A stretch of 61,632 bases of DNA. It comes from Janthinobacterium sp. GW456P (lineage in GTDB: Bacteria > Pseudomonadota > Gammaproteobacteria > Burkholderiales > Burkholderiaceae_D). Made by a program: the position numbers and the translations under genes. Below the pieces are notes generated by a model that was given only the letters and a program-made list of their open reading frames with translations, was not told where the DNA came from and did no database searches. This document shows, one piece after another, positions 1 to 10,549 of this stretch (position 1 is the first letter of the stretch; each line of letters opens with the position of its first letter). Where the stretch lies: assembly GCF_002127655.1 (NCBI RefSeq), contig NZ_NEHB01000022.1, positions 18,276 to 79,907 of the forward strand, written 5' to 3'.

Positions 1-139
1 AAATCATCCCGCCACTATAGGGCGGACGCTCCATGGGCGTCAATCGAATCACGCCGCTGTCACACATATTTACATCAATGCAGGTCAGTTGCCGTGAAAT
101 ACACGCTTTTTCCGGCGCTTTTCGCCATCTGCACGCATC

Positions 140-157
140 GTCCGCGCTGCCGCGGAC
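140..157. repeat. Hairpin GTCCGCG-CTGC-CGCGGAC
   Basis: A perfect 7-bp inverted repeat with a 4-nt loop lies just beyond the stop codon of the leftward gene that ends at 175. It has no T-run on either side, so it could at most be a weak or Rho-assisted 3' end structure. The rest of positions 1-174 shows no convincing gene. Confidence 0.3.
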
Positions 158-174
158 GCCGTCCGCGCGCAGGC

Positions 175-918
175 TTACTCGTCGACGTAATCAGGCTCGA
201 TATCGAGTGCGCCATAACGGTTTTCACAGGAACGGCGGCGCAATTCCTGCTTGCCACCCTTGCCGTCGAGCACCATCGTCAAGTCGCGGCAGGTGCGGTA
301 ACTACCCGGCTTGGCGTCCGTCCCTGACGGCGTCAAGGTCACGACCAGCGCTTGCGCATTGCCCAGTCCCTTGTTGCTCCACTGGCGACTCTTGCCATCC
401 TCTTCATCTTTCAAGGTGCGCACGGCGGCCGTCAGCAAGGATTTCTGTTCCTTCGCATTCAGCTTGGCGATGGTCACGTCGGACAGGAAGGGCGGATACA
501 CGACGGGCGCCGGGTCCTTGCCCTGCACATCCCAGCGTCCGCTGTTCTGCGAGCAGGTGCGGCGGCTCAGGTCCTGCGACTTGCCGGCCGCCGTGACGAC
601 AAATTTCAGGTCGCGGCAGACATGCGCCTTCAGGCTGTGTTCCGTCATGCCGGAGTTGCTGAAGTTATACGTGACCTTCACCCGCGCGCCGCTGTCGCCG
701 CCGTTGTCCCACACGTGGGCTTCCTGGTCGTCGTCATCCTTGTTCAAGTCGTTGAACAGCTCGTTGAGCAGCCTTTCCTTTTCCAGCGGCGTCAGGGTCG
801 CCACGGTGATCTCGTCGAGAATGGTGGGCGTTTGCGCGGCGGCATTGCCCAGGCAGGCGAGGCCGACGATGGCGGCACCGAGCAGGCGCAGGGCGGGACG
901 GGAAAGAGTCGATGGCAT
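175..918 (-). CDS. Secreted protein with tandemly duplicated Cys-pair domain
   Basis: This encodes 247 aa. I chose the ATG at 918 because it begins a classic signal peptide (residues 1-29, ending NAAAQ); the frame stays open further upstream but that part is basic and non-conserved in look. The mature protein has two clearly related halves, about 33-132 and 144-241. Each has an acidic/Lys segment, a 'W-N-G' turn, a 'CRDL' strand and a 'RR-C' element, and the two Cys are 21 residues apart in both (C101/C122 and C210/C231), suggesting one disulfide per repeat. The pattern W..G...CR....G...RR.C..G loosely recalls the 17-kDa surface-antigen family; that link is inference. Function unknown, probably periplasmic or surface. 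It is divergent from groES and has no operon partner in view. Confidence 0.75.
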   Translation of the reverse strand: MPSTLSRPALRLLGAAIVGLACLGNAAAQTPTILDEITVATLTPLEKERLLNELFNDLNKDDDDQEAHVWDNGGDSGARVKVTYNFSNSGMTEHSLKAHVCRDLKFVVTAAGKSQDLSRRTCSQNSGRWDVQGKDPAPVVYPPFLSDVTIAKLNAKEQKSLLTAAVRTLKDEEDGKSRQWSNKGLGNAQALVVTLTPSGTDAKPGSYRTCRDLTMVLDGKGGKQELRRRSCENRYGALDIEPDYVDE

Positions 919-1145
919 GGTGTGCTTTCTGGTACAGGGGGAATATTGATACGCAATTGCAATCATCTTATCAAAGTCCATAGCAAAACTCTGTTTCCTG
1001 TGCGTACAGGAACGCCGTTCGCCTGACGGGCATGCTAGAGTCGCGCCTGTTGCTGACGCCCGCGAACGAGGCTTGCGTTTGCGCAAACCCTGCGTCAATG
1101 CAGGCTGCGCAGAACGTTGATGCTGATCTTCCCGGAGAATAAGCC
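919..1145. other. Divergent intergenic region before groES
   Basis: This stretch separates the leftward secreted-protein gene from the groES promoter. It must hold the leftward promoter, but I see no clean sigma70 match. It contains a perfect dyad at 995-1012. No ORF with codon structure like its neighbours is apparent. Confidence 0.5.
995..1012. promoter_or_regulatory. Perfect dyad TTCCTGT-GCGT-ACAGGAA
   Basis: Two perfect 7-bp arms are separated by 4 nt, 77-94 bp upstream of the leftward start at 918. The symmetry suits a dimeric regulator site or an RNA hairpin. No regulator is identifiable. Confidence 0.35.
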
Positions 1146-1175
1146 CTTGAATAAGCCCCCTACCGTCCCTATAAT
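1146..1175 (+). promoter_or_regulatory. groES-groEL promoter (sigma70, overlapping sigma32-like)
   Basis: TTGAAT (1147-1152) and TATAAT (1170-1175) are 17 bp apart, close to a consensus sigma70 promoter. The same bases include CTTGAA (1146-1151) and CCCTATAA (1167-1174), a fair match to the heat-shock sigma32 pattern CTTGAA...CCCCAT. Dual use by both sigma factors is inference. The -10 box touches the CIRCE operator. Confidence 0.75.
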
Positions 1176-1201
1176 TAGCACTCGTTAGTAGAGAGTGCTA
1201 A
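1175..1201. promoter_or_regulatory. CIRCE operator (HrcA site)
   Basis: TTAGCACTC (1175-1183), a 9-nt spacer and GAGTGCTAA (1193-1201) match the CIRCE consensus exactly. HrcA binding here represses groE-type operons. The operator starts at the last base of the -10 box, so bound HrcA would block polymerase. hrcA itself is not in the window. Confidence 0.95.
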
Positions 1202-1443
1202 CAAACTCTTTCGTAGCAATCCTCAAGACATGATGGTGTCTGCCGGGCAACAGCAGGGAACGCTACGCGGCGGGCGACGCCGCGATGCCACCACTGCCCA
1301 GCGCCGGCATGCACACGATGCCATGGGGTTTGCTTGACCGTTGCGGGCTGCTTTCAACGGCGGTCACTGAAAGCACGCCTGGCGCTGTGCCAGGCATGTA
1401 TTCATTTAGCAACACCTATCCATTGAACTTTAAGGAGTTTTGT
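1202..1443 (+). other. Long groES 5' leader with hairpin
   Basis: About 240 nt separate CIRCE from the groES ATG, which is long for this operon. The frame runs open upstream of the groES ATG but looks unlike GroES and is best read as leader. It contains a perfect 7-bp hairpin, GCCTGGC-GCTGT-GCCAGGC, at 1377-1395, about 50 nt before the start codon. The Shine-Dalgarno AAGGAG is at 1432-1437. Confidence 0.5.
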
Positions 1444-1734
1444 ATGAATCTGCGCCCATTGAACGATCGCGTCATCGTCAAACGCCTCGACCAGGAAACC
1501 AAAACTGCGTCCGGCCTCATCATTCCTGATGCAGCTGCTGAAAAACCGGATCAAGGCGAAGTCCTTGCCGTAGGCAATGGCAAGATTCTCGACGACGGCA
1601 AAGTCCGTCCTCTGGATGTCAAAGTGGGCGACCGCGTCCTGTTCGGCAAGTACGCCGGCCAAACCGTCAAAGTTGACGGCGATGAGCTGCTGGTCATGCG
1701 CGAAGAAGACATCATGGCGATCGTCGTCAAGTAA
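1444..1734 (+). CDS. groES: Co-chaperonin GroES
   Basis: GroES forms the heptameric lid of the GroEL folding chamber in the cytoplasm. The 96-aa product has the standard length and the standard [10 protein letters not shown] start. The mobile loop that contacts GroEL (around residues 16-33, with the SGLIIPD segment) and the [11 protein letters not shown] core are present. I chose the ATG at 1444 because of the AAGGAG at 1432-1437 and family length; the frame is open further upstream but that is leader. It is followed 50 nt later by groEL, and the pair is controlled by the CIRCE/sigma32-type promoter. Confidence 0.97.
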   Translation: MNLRPLNDRVIVKRLDQETKTASGLIIPDAAAEKPDQGEVLAVGNGKILDDGKVRPLDVKVGDRVLFGKYAGQTVKVDGDELLVMREEDIMAIVVK

Positions 1735-1751
1735 TTGTTTCCACGTTGTAG

Positions 1752-3434
<1,683 letters not shown>

Positions 3435-3534
3435 TGTCCGCGGCCGCGCGCGCAGGCGACGGCGCGCGCAGCCGCACACGCCGGGACAGGACAGGCAGAC
3501 CAAAAGCTGCCTGCGCCTGCCCGGCAGCCCCGAG

Positions 3535-3565
3535 AGCCATCTTCTACGGAAGGTGGCTTTTTTTT
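3535..3565 (+). terminator. Intrinsic terminator of groES-groEL
   Basis: A 10-bp stem with one G-T pair (3535-3544 with 3549-3558) is capped by a C(TACG)G UNCG-type tetraloop. It runs directly into eight T residues (3558-3565). This is a textbook Rho-independent terminator about 100 nt after groEL. Confidence 0.93.
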
Positions 3566-3655
3566 CGCCTTGCTTTTTAGAAATTTCAACGATTGCCCGC
3601 CTGCACGTTTTGCTTTAGCATGGCCGCCATCGTTCCTCTTTCTCACGCCACCATC

Positions 3656-4129
3656 ATGCCGCCACGCGCCTCTTCTTCCAAAACCACCATCATCGCCGGC
3701 ATCCTGGCCGGCTTGCTGGCCGCCGGACTCGGCGCTTTCTACCTGCACCAGCAGTCCGCGCCGCATCCCGGCAACGTCCCGGCCGCGAGCAGCCCGGCGG
3801 CGCCAGAACAGAGCGCGCGCGCCGTCGATGCGCTGATGGCTTTGCCGGAAATCAAGGCCTGGTCGGCGCATATCGAAAAGGCTTCGGGCGGCCGCGCCCA
3901 TGGCGCCGTGATGGAAACCTCGCCCGACGTGCGCCTCATCGATGGCAAGCCCTACTATGACCTGAACTTTGTGGAAAACACGCCGGACGCGGCGCACCGC
4001 TGGGAGAGTTTCGTCGTCTCCCAGGATGGCGAGCGCATCCTCGTCGACGACGTCGTCAGCGGTGAGCTGATCAGCCTGGAACAATGGCGCAAGGACAATG
4101 CGCCCATGCAGCGCATCGCCACCCAGTAA
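3656..4129 (+). CDS. Small membrane-anchored protein of unknown function
   Basis: From the ATG at 3656 this gives 157 aa. An N-terminal positively charged stretch precedes one hydrophobic segment (about residues 11-30, rich in Ala/Leu/Gly). An Ala/Pro linker and a soluble C-terminal domain with the segment DGKPYYDLNFVEN follow. This looks like an anchored periplasmic domain. An in-frame ATG at 3620 is an alternative; neither start has a strong ribosome-binding site. It converges on the MFS gene, whose stop is 5 nt away. I do not recognise the family. Confidence 0.7.
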   Translation: MPPRASSSKTTIIAGILAGLLAAGLGAFYLHQQSAPHPGNVPAASSPAAPEQSARAVDALMALPEIKAWSAHIEKASGGRAHGAVMETSPDVRLIDGKPYYDLNFVENTPDAAHRWESFVVSQDGERILVDDVVSGELISLEQWRKDNAPMQRIATQ

Positions 4130-4133
4130 TCCC

Positions 4134-5372
4134 CTACGCCGGCGCCCCCTGCCGCGCCGCGCCGCCCACGCGCGCCACCCACCACACCGTCCACAGCGAC
4201 AAGCCCGCCGCCAGCCAGCCATTGATGCCATAGCCGCTGATGTGCCCGGCCGCGTCCGTCTGCAGGGTCAGGCCGCCCAGCCAGGCGCCCAGGCCGCTGC
4301 CTAAGCTTTGCAAGGCCGAATTGGCGCTGAGGAAAGCACCGCGCTTGTGCGGTTCCGGGATGGTCGTCAGCAGCGCCTGCAGCGGCACCATGCGGCCCGA
4401 CACCAAGGCCATAAAGAAGGGAAACGCCAGCATCAGCCCCAGCAGCGGCAGCTGGGGCAAGTGCGTCATGAACAGCAGCGGCGCAATCGACAGCAGGGAG
4501 ACCCAGCGGTACACCTGCTGCTTGCCGGCCCGGTCCGCCCAGCGGCCGATCAGGCGCGCCGTGAAGATCGTGGCGCAGCCGCCTGCCAGGTAAACCCAGG
4601 TGACGTCGGCCGGCGCCAGCCCCATATTGCCCACCAGCACGGGCGAAATGAAGGGAATGACCAGCATGCCGGCCGTCATGTTGACAATCGACAAGGAGAA
4701 CGCTTTCAGGTGGCGCCGCTCGCGGAACAGCGCCAGCAGGTTCGGCAGCACCTGGCGCAGCGGCGTGGCAGCGGCGCCCATGTGCGCCGTCAGCGACGGC
4801 AGCACGCGCGCCGCGCCCAGCCAGACCAGCAGCGACAGCACGACCAGCAGGAAAAACGGCGAAGCCCAGCCAAAGTGCGCAGCCAGCACCACGCCGATGG
4901 GCACGCCGCCCACGGCCGCCATGGCAAATGAGGTCATGACGATGCCGGTGGCCGCGCCGCGCCGCTCGGAAGGAATCACGTCGCCGATGATGGCCATGAC
5001 CATGGCGCCCAGCACGCCACCCGTCAGCCCCGCAAACGCGCGCGACCACAGCAGCACATGGAAGTTCGGCGCCAGCGCGCAAGCCAGGTTCGACAGGGTG
5101 AACAGGCAAAACATGGTCAGCAGCAGCTTCTTGCGGTCGAAGCGGTCGATATACGTGGCCGCCAGCAAGCCGGACAGCCCCGCGCACCAGGCATAGGCGG
5201 AAACGGCGCCCGAGACGGCGGCCGGGCCGATGTGGAAAGCCTGCATCAGCTGGGGCGCCAGCGGCATCATCACCATGAAATCCATGATGACGGTAAATTG
5301 CGTCAGCGCAAGCAGCCACAGCATCGCGCGCTCGCGCGCCGCGGTCAGCACGGGAACAGGCGCGGCCGTCAT
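4134..5372 (-). CDS. MFS transporter (drug exporter-like)
   Basis: The 412-aa inner-membrane protein has about twelve hydrophobic helices. It carries the MFS loop signature DRFDRKKLLL after helix 2 and a GGVLGAMVMAIIGD segment in helix 4, typical of the DHA1-like proton-antiport exporters. Its start ATG overlaps the TGA of the upstream padR-type gene by 4 nt, so translation is coupled. By analogy with PadR-exporter pairs, it is probably induced when the regulator binds a phenolic or drug-like ligand. The substrate cannot be read from sequence. Confidence 0.85.
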   Translation of the reverse strand: MTAAPVPVLTAARERAMLWLLALTQFTVIMDFMVMMPLAPQLMQAFHIGPAAVSGAVSAYAWCAGLSGLLAATYIDRFDRKKLLLTMFCLFTLSNLACALAPNFHVLLWSRAFAGLTGGVLGAMVMAIIGDVIPSERRGAATGIVMTSFAMAAVGGVPIGVVLAAHFGWASPFFLLVVLSLLVWLGAARVLPSLTAHMGAAATPLRQVLPNLLALFRERRHLKAFSLSIVNMTAGMLVIPFISPVLVGNMGLAPADVTWVYLAGGCATIFTARLIGRWADRAGKQQVYRWVSLLSIAPLLFMTHLPQLPLLGLMLAFPFFMALVSGRMVPLQALLTTIPEPHKRGAFLSANSALQSLGSGLGAWLGGLTLQTDAAGHISGYGINGWLAAGLSLWTVWWVARVGGAARQGAPA

Positions 5373-5899
5373 GCCAGCGCCTCGACAGCGCTGCGGGCCT
5401 GGCGCAGGATGGCGCGGATGGCGTCCAGGCGCACGGCATCCGCATCGCCCGCGCGCCCGCGCGCCAGCACGGCCGCCTTCAGTTCGTGCATCAGGTGGCG
5501 CAAATCGTCGTCCGCGCCGGCCGGCGCATCGACCCTGGCGGCAATCGCGTCGACATAGGCGCGGTTCGCCGCCAGGAAAGCCAGTCCCTCGGGCGTGATG
5601 CTGTGCAGCTTCTTGTTGCCATCGAGACTGACGGCCACGTAACCGTGTCCCACTAGGCCGTGCATGAGCGGATAGATGGCGCCGGGACTCGGCGCATATG
5701 CGCCGCCGGCACGCTGTTCGATGGCCTTGATGATGTCGTAGCCGTGGCGCGGCTTGTCGGCGATCAATTGCAGCACCAGATAGCGCAAGGTGCCCGCGTC
5801 AAACATTTTCGGCCCGCGGGCAACAGGGCTGCCGGGCGCATCGCCCTGGCTGTGGGCTGTCGCGCGCACGGGGTGCATCCCGCGCAGAAGATGGAACAT
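5369..5899 (-). CDS. PadR family transcriptional regulator
   Basis: This 176-aa protein has a PadR winged helix (about residues 33-110), with the diagnostic LVLQLIADKPRHGYDIIKAI and SPGAIYPLMHGL segments. A C-terminal helical dimerisation part follows. It presumably represses itself and the coupled MFS exporter. The start ATG at 5899 has AAGGAA just upstream, abutting a palindromic operator at 5910-5938. An internal Met at residue 8 or 32 could also start a functional protein. Confidence 0.88.
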   Translation of the reverse strand: MFHLLRGMHPVRATAHSQGDAPGSPVARGPKMFDAGTLRYLVLQLIADKPRHGYDIIKAIEQRAGGAYAPSPGAIYPLMHGLVGHGYVAVSLDGNKKLHSITPEGLAFLAANRAYVDAIAARVDAPAGADDDLRHLMHELKAAVLARGRAGDADAVRLDAIRAILRQARSAVEALA

Positions 5900-5909
5900 G
5901 ATGATTCCT

Positions 5910-5938
5910 TAAGATATATCGCAATAAGATATATCTTA
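5910..5938. promoter_or_regulatory. Putative PadR operator
   Basis: A perfect 14-bp palindrome TAAGATATATCTTA (5925-5938) is preceded by a direct copy of TAAGATATATC at 5910-5920, exactly 15 bp upstream. The ATAT-rich symmetric sequence resembles known PadR-type sites. It overlaps the ribosome-binding region of the leftward padR-type gene and lies 62 bp before the rightward acetyltransferase gene, so it could control both. Confidence 0.7.
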
Positions 5939-5999
5939 TGTCCGAAGTCATTGCAACGCAAGGTTTACTTTCTGGCATCGAAGCCCGATACTCGCCCAC

Positions 6000-6557
6000 A
6001 TGCCCGCCACCACCGTCCGCCCCCTCATGCCAGACGACGCCAGCGGCTACCGCGCGCTGCGCCTGGCCGGCATCGCCGAGCTGCCCGCCGCCTTCTGCAC
6101 CACGTACGCGGCGGAGAGCGGCTTGCCGCTGGCACGGATAGCCGAGCGCTTGCGCGCCACTCCTTGCCAAATAATATTTGGCGCTTTCGACGGGGAACAA
6201 TTGATCGGCATTGCCGGCCTGCGCCGCGAACTGATCGCCGTCGTGCATGACAAGGCCAGCCTGTGGGGCGTGTACGTGGCGCCGCAGGCGCGCGGGCGCG
6301 GCGCGGCACGGCAACTCGTGCAGGCCGCCCTCGCCCATGCCTGCGCCATTCCCGAACTGGGCCGCGTGCGCCTGGCCGTGGCGCAGGACAACCACGCGGC
6401 ATTGACCTTGTACCTGGGCTGCGGCTTTACCCTGGCGGACGGCCCCGCATCGGACGGCATGCTGCAACTGCAGCTGTCGCTGCCGCGCCCGGCCCGTGCA
6501 AGTGCCGAAAGTAATGTCTTTATGAAAATCAATACCTTACAAATCCCTGCGAAATAG
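6000..6557 (+). CDS. GNAT family N-acetyltransferase
   Basis: The 185-aa cytoplasmic acyl-CoA transferase carries the GNAT acetyl-CoA-binding motif A as GVYVAPQARGRGAARQLV (about residues 82-99). The late core NHAALTLYLGCGF is also present. It is divergent from the padR-type gene across the ATATAT operator, so it may be co-regulated. The substrate is unknown. Confidence 0.85.
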   Translation: MPATTVRPLMPDDASGYRALRLAGIAELPAAFCTTYAAESGLPLARIAERLRATPCQIIFGAFDGEQLIGIAGLRRELIAVVHDKASLWGVYVAPQARGRGAARQLVQAALAHACAIPELGRVRLAVAQDNHAALTLYLGCGFTLADGPASDGMLQLQLSLPRPARASAESNVFMKINTLQIPAK

Positions 6558-6639
6558 CGGACAGGCCGTTTTTTCTGTTGCAAGCAAACGCGGCAGGCCT
6601 TAGCATCGCGGCTTACAAAAAAAACTTGGGGGAGAGCCA

Positions 6640-8214
6640 ATGTCATCGGCCGAGACACACACCGCCACGGGCAAAATGCCGCGGCAAATACCGTACATCA
6701 TCGCCAACGAAGGCTGCGAACGCTTCAGCTTTTATGGCATGCGCAACATCCTGACGCCATTCCTCATCAGCACACTGCTGCTGATGATCCCGATCGACCA
6801 GCGCACGGGCGAAGCCAAGCACGTGTTCCACACCTTCGTCATCGGCGTGTATTTCTTCCCGCTGCTGGGCGGCTGGCTGGCCGACCGCTTCTTCGGCAAG
6901 TACAACACCATCTTCTGGCTCAGCCTCGTGTATTGCGCGGGCCATGCCTGCCTGGCCCTGTTTGAAAACAGCGTCAACGGCTTCTATTTCGGCCTGTTCC
7001 TGATCGCCTTCGGTTCCGGCGGCATCAAGCCGCTCGTCGCCTCGTTCGTCGGCGATCAGTTCGACCAGACCAACAAGCACAAGGCCAAGCTGGTGTTCGA
7101 CCTGTTCTACTGGATCATCAACTTCGGCTCCTTCTTCGCCTCGCTGCTGATGCCGATGTTCCTGCGCGACTTCGGCCCGTCGATCGCCTTCGGCATCCCC
7201 GGCCTGATGATGCTGGCCGCCACCATCGTCTTCTGGATGGGCGCCAAGAAATACGTGCACGTGCCGCCAGCGCCGCCGAATCCCGATTCGTTCACCCGCG
7301 TGGCCCGCACGGCCCTGCTGGCGCGCGTCGACGGCGGTTCGCGTCCCGGCCTGTACGTCGCCTACGTCGGCGTGATCGGCGCCCTGTATGCGTTCTACAG
7401 CATTCCCGAATGGGGCTTCGTGATTTCCGCGTGTACGGCGCTGGTCTTGCTGCTGGCCTTCGGCAGCATCGGCACGGCCATGCAGCTGGAACGCGCGCGC
7501 GGCATCCACCCGGACGAAGCCGTCGAAGGCGTGCGCGCCGTGCTGCGCATCCTCGTCATCTTCGCCCTCGTCACGCCGTTCTTCTCGCTGTTCGACCAGA
7601 AGGCCTCGACCTGGATCGTGCAGGCGAACACCATGGAAAAACCGAGCTGGTTCCTGCCGGCGCAGATGCAGGCGCTGAACCCGATGCTGGTGATGCTCTT
7701 GATCCCGTTCAACAACCTGGTGCTGTACCCGATGCTGAACCGCTTCGGCCTGGAAGCGACGGCCCTGCGCCGCATGACGGCCGGCATCGGTTTTTCCTCG
7801 CTGGCGTGGATCGTCATCGGCCTGCTGCAGCTGGCCCTCGACAGCGGCAATGCCGTCTCCATCATGTGGCAGATCCTGCCGTATGCGCTGCTGACCTTCG
7901 GCGAAGTGCTGGTCTCGGCCACGGGCCTGGAGTTTGCGTACAGCCAGGCGCCCGTGTCGATGAAGGGCGCCATCATGAGCTTCTGGAATCTGTCGACCAC
8001 GGTGGGCAACCTGTGGGTGCTGATCGTCAACCGCAGCGTCATGAACGAAGGCGTGATCGGCAAGATCGCCGAGAGCGGCATCAGCGTGACGGCCTTCCAG
8101 ATGTTCTTCTTCGCCGCCTTTGCCGCCGTGGCCATGCTGGCTTTCGGCCTGTATGCGAAGCGCTACAAGATGGTCGACAACTACCGCCAGACGGCCATCC
8201 CGGCAAAAGCATGA
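6640..8214 (+). CDS. POT/PTR family proton-dependent oligopeptide transporter
   Basis: The 524-aa inner-membrane symporter imports di- and tripeptides. The family hallmark ExxERF appears as NEGCERFSFYG near residue 24. The GGWLADRFFGKY loop between helices 2 and 3 is also characteristic. A long insertion after helix 6 (VPPAPPNPDSF region) matches the proteobacterial forms. It has a strong GGGGGAG ribosome-binding site, stands alone as a transcription unit, and ends at a strong terminator shared with the convergent pgm gene. Confidence 0.9.
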   Translation: MSSAETHTATGKMPRQIPYIIANEGCERFSFYGMRNILTPFLISTLLLMIPIDQRTGEAKHVFHTFVIGVYFFPLLGGWLADRFFGKYNTIFWLSLVYCAGHACLALFENSVNGFYFGLFLIAFGSGGIKPLVASFVGDQFDQTNKHKAKLVFDLFYWIINFGSFFASLLMPMFLRDFGPSIAFGIPGLMMLAATIVFWMGAKKYVHVPPAPPNPDSFTRVARTALLARVDGGSRPGLYVAYVGVIGALYAFYSIPEWGFVISACTALVLLLAFGSIGTAMQLERARGIHPDEAVEGVRAVLRILVIFALVTPFFSLFDQKASTWIVQANTMEKPSWFLPAQMQALNPMLVMLLIPFNNLVLYPMLNRFGLEATALRRMTAGIGFSSLAWIVIGLLQLALDSGNAVSIMWQILPYALLTFGEVLVSATGLEFAYSQAPVSMKGAIMSFWNLSTTVGNLWVLIVNRSVMNEGVIGKIAESGISVTAFQMFFFAAFAAVAMLAFGLYAKRYKMVDNYRQTAIPAKA

Positions 8215-8233
8215 TGCCGGTTTGATCTGACGT

Positions 8234-8262
8234 AAAAAGGGCGCCCGACAGCGCCCTTTTTT
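8234..8262. terminator. Bidirectional intrinsic terminator
   Basis: A perfect 11-bp stem (AAAAAGGGCGC, 8234-8244, with GCGCCCTTTTT, 8251-8261) has a 6-nt loop. The A/T ends give a U-run in both directions, so it can end the peptide transporter transcript and the convergent pgm transcript. Confidence 0.92.
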
Positions 8263-8263
8263 G

Positions 8264-9907
<1,644 letters not shown>

Positions 9908-10007
9908 TTAACTTCCCATGTTATCCGATGCCGGCCGCCGGGCAAAGCGTTGTACGCCTGCCACGGTGCGGCAAGCCGCTTAACGCCGTATCCCGGCATA
10001 TCGTATA

Positions 10008-10024
10008 ATGAGAATCATTCTCAT
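10008..10024. promoter_or_regulatory. Fur box with -10 element
   Basis: ATGAGAATCATTCTCAT has perfect 8-bp arms around one central base, a canonical Fur (7-1-7) site. TATAAT at 10004-10009 overlaps its left edge, and the sigma factor ATG follows at 10025. Iron-loaded Fur would block this promoter. The initiation codon would be only about 10 nt from the expected transcript start, so the mRNA may be nearly leaderless. Confidence 0.92.
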
Positions 10025-10549
10025 ATGCGGCATTCCTGGCTGCGGACTCATACATCGGACGCCGTGGTTGCACGCTATTACCAAGAACTGTTGAACTTTT
10101 GCTGGCGCAGCTTGCGCAACCGCGAGGCTGCCTTGGACTTGGTGCAGGAAAGCTACGCGCGCGTGCTGGGCGAACAGGCCGTGCGCGAACCGCGCGCGCT
10201 GCTGTACCGCACGGCGCGCAACCTGATGATCGACCAGCACCGCCGCGCCGCCCTGCGCCAGCACGAGGAACTTGACGCCCTGCCGGAAGCGGCGCATCCG
10301 GCAGGGCCGCTGCATTTGCAGCCGGAACAGGCGTTCGAAAGCAGCCAGGACTGGCAAGCCTGCGTGGCCGCCATCGACGCCTTGCCGCCCCGCTGCCGCG
10401 ATGCCTTCGTGCTGCACGTGTTCGAGGAATTGCCGCACGCGCAGATCGCCGCGCGCATGGGCATATCCGTGAGCATGGTGGAAAAGCATATCGCGCGCGG
10501 CATGCTCAGTTGCCAGGCACAGTTGCATTCTTTGCGCAAAGCCACATAA
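10025..10549 (+). CDS. ECF sigma factor, FecI-like (iron starvation)
   Basis: This 174-aa sigma70-family factor directs RNA polymerase to a cognate TonB receptor promoter. Region 2 spans about residues 14-76 (LDLVQESYARVL; YRTARNLMIDQHRR) and region 4 about 115-168 (ALPPRCRDAFVLHVFE; helix-turn-helix HAQIAARMGISVSMVEKH). The start sits directly after the Fur box, without a clear ribosome-binding site. Its TAA shares a base with the ATG of the fecR-like gene, giving the standard fecI-fecR coupling. A huge open frame running in from pgm on the same strand is antisense shadow. Confidence 0.93.
   Translation: MRHSWLRTHTSDAVVARYYQELLNFCWRSLRNREAALDLVQESYARVLGEQAVREPRALLYRTARNLMIDQHRRAALRQHEELDALPEAAHPAGPLHLQPEQAFESSQDWQACVAAIDALPPRCRDAFVLHVFEELPHAQIAARMGISVSMVEKHIARGMLSCQAQLHSLRKAT

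Noticed and set aside
1285..1443. Longer GroES starting at 1285
   Set aside because: The extra 53 residues do not resemble GroES, and the AAGGAG at 1432-1437 sets the start at 1444.
3956..5445. 496-codon minus-strand frame over the MFS gene
   Set aside because: It is an out-of-frame shadow of the MFS and PadR genes, which have complete motifs in the other frame.
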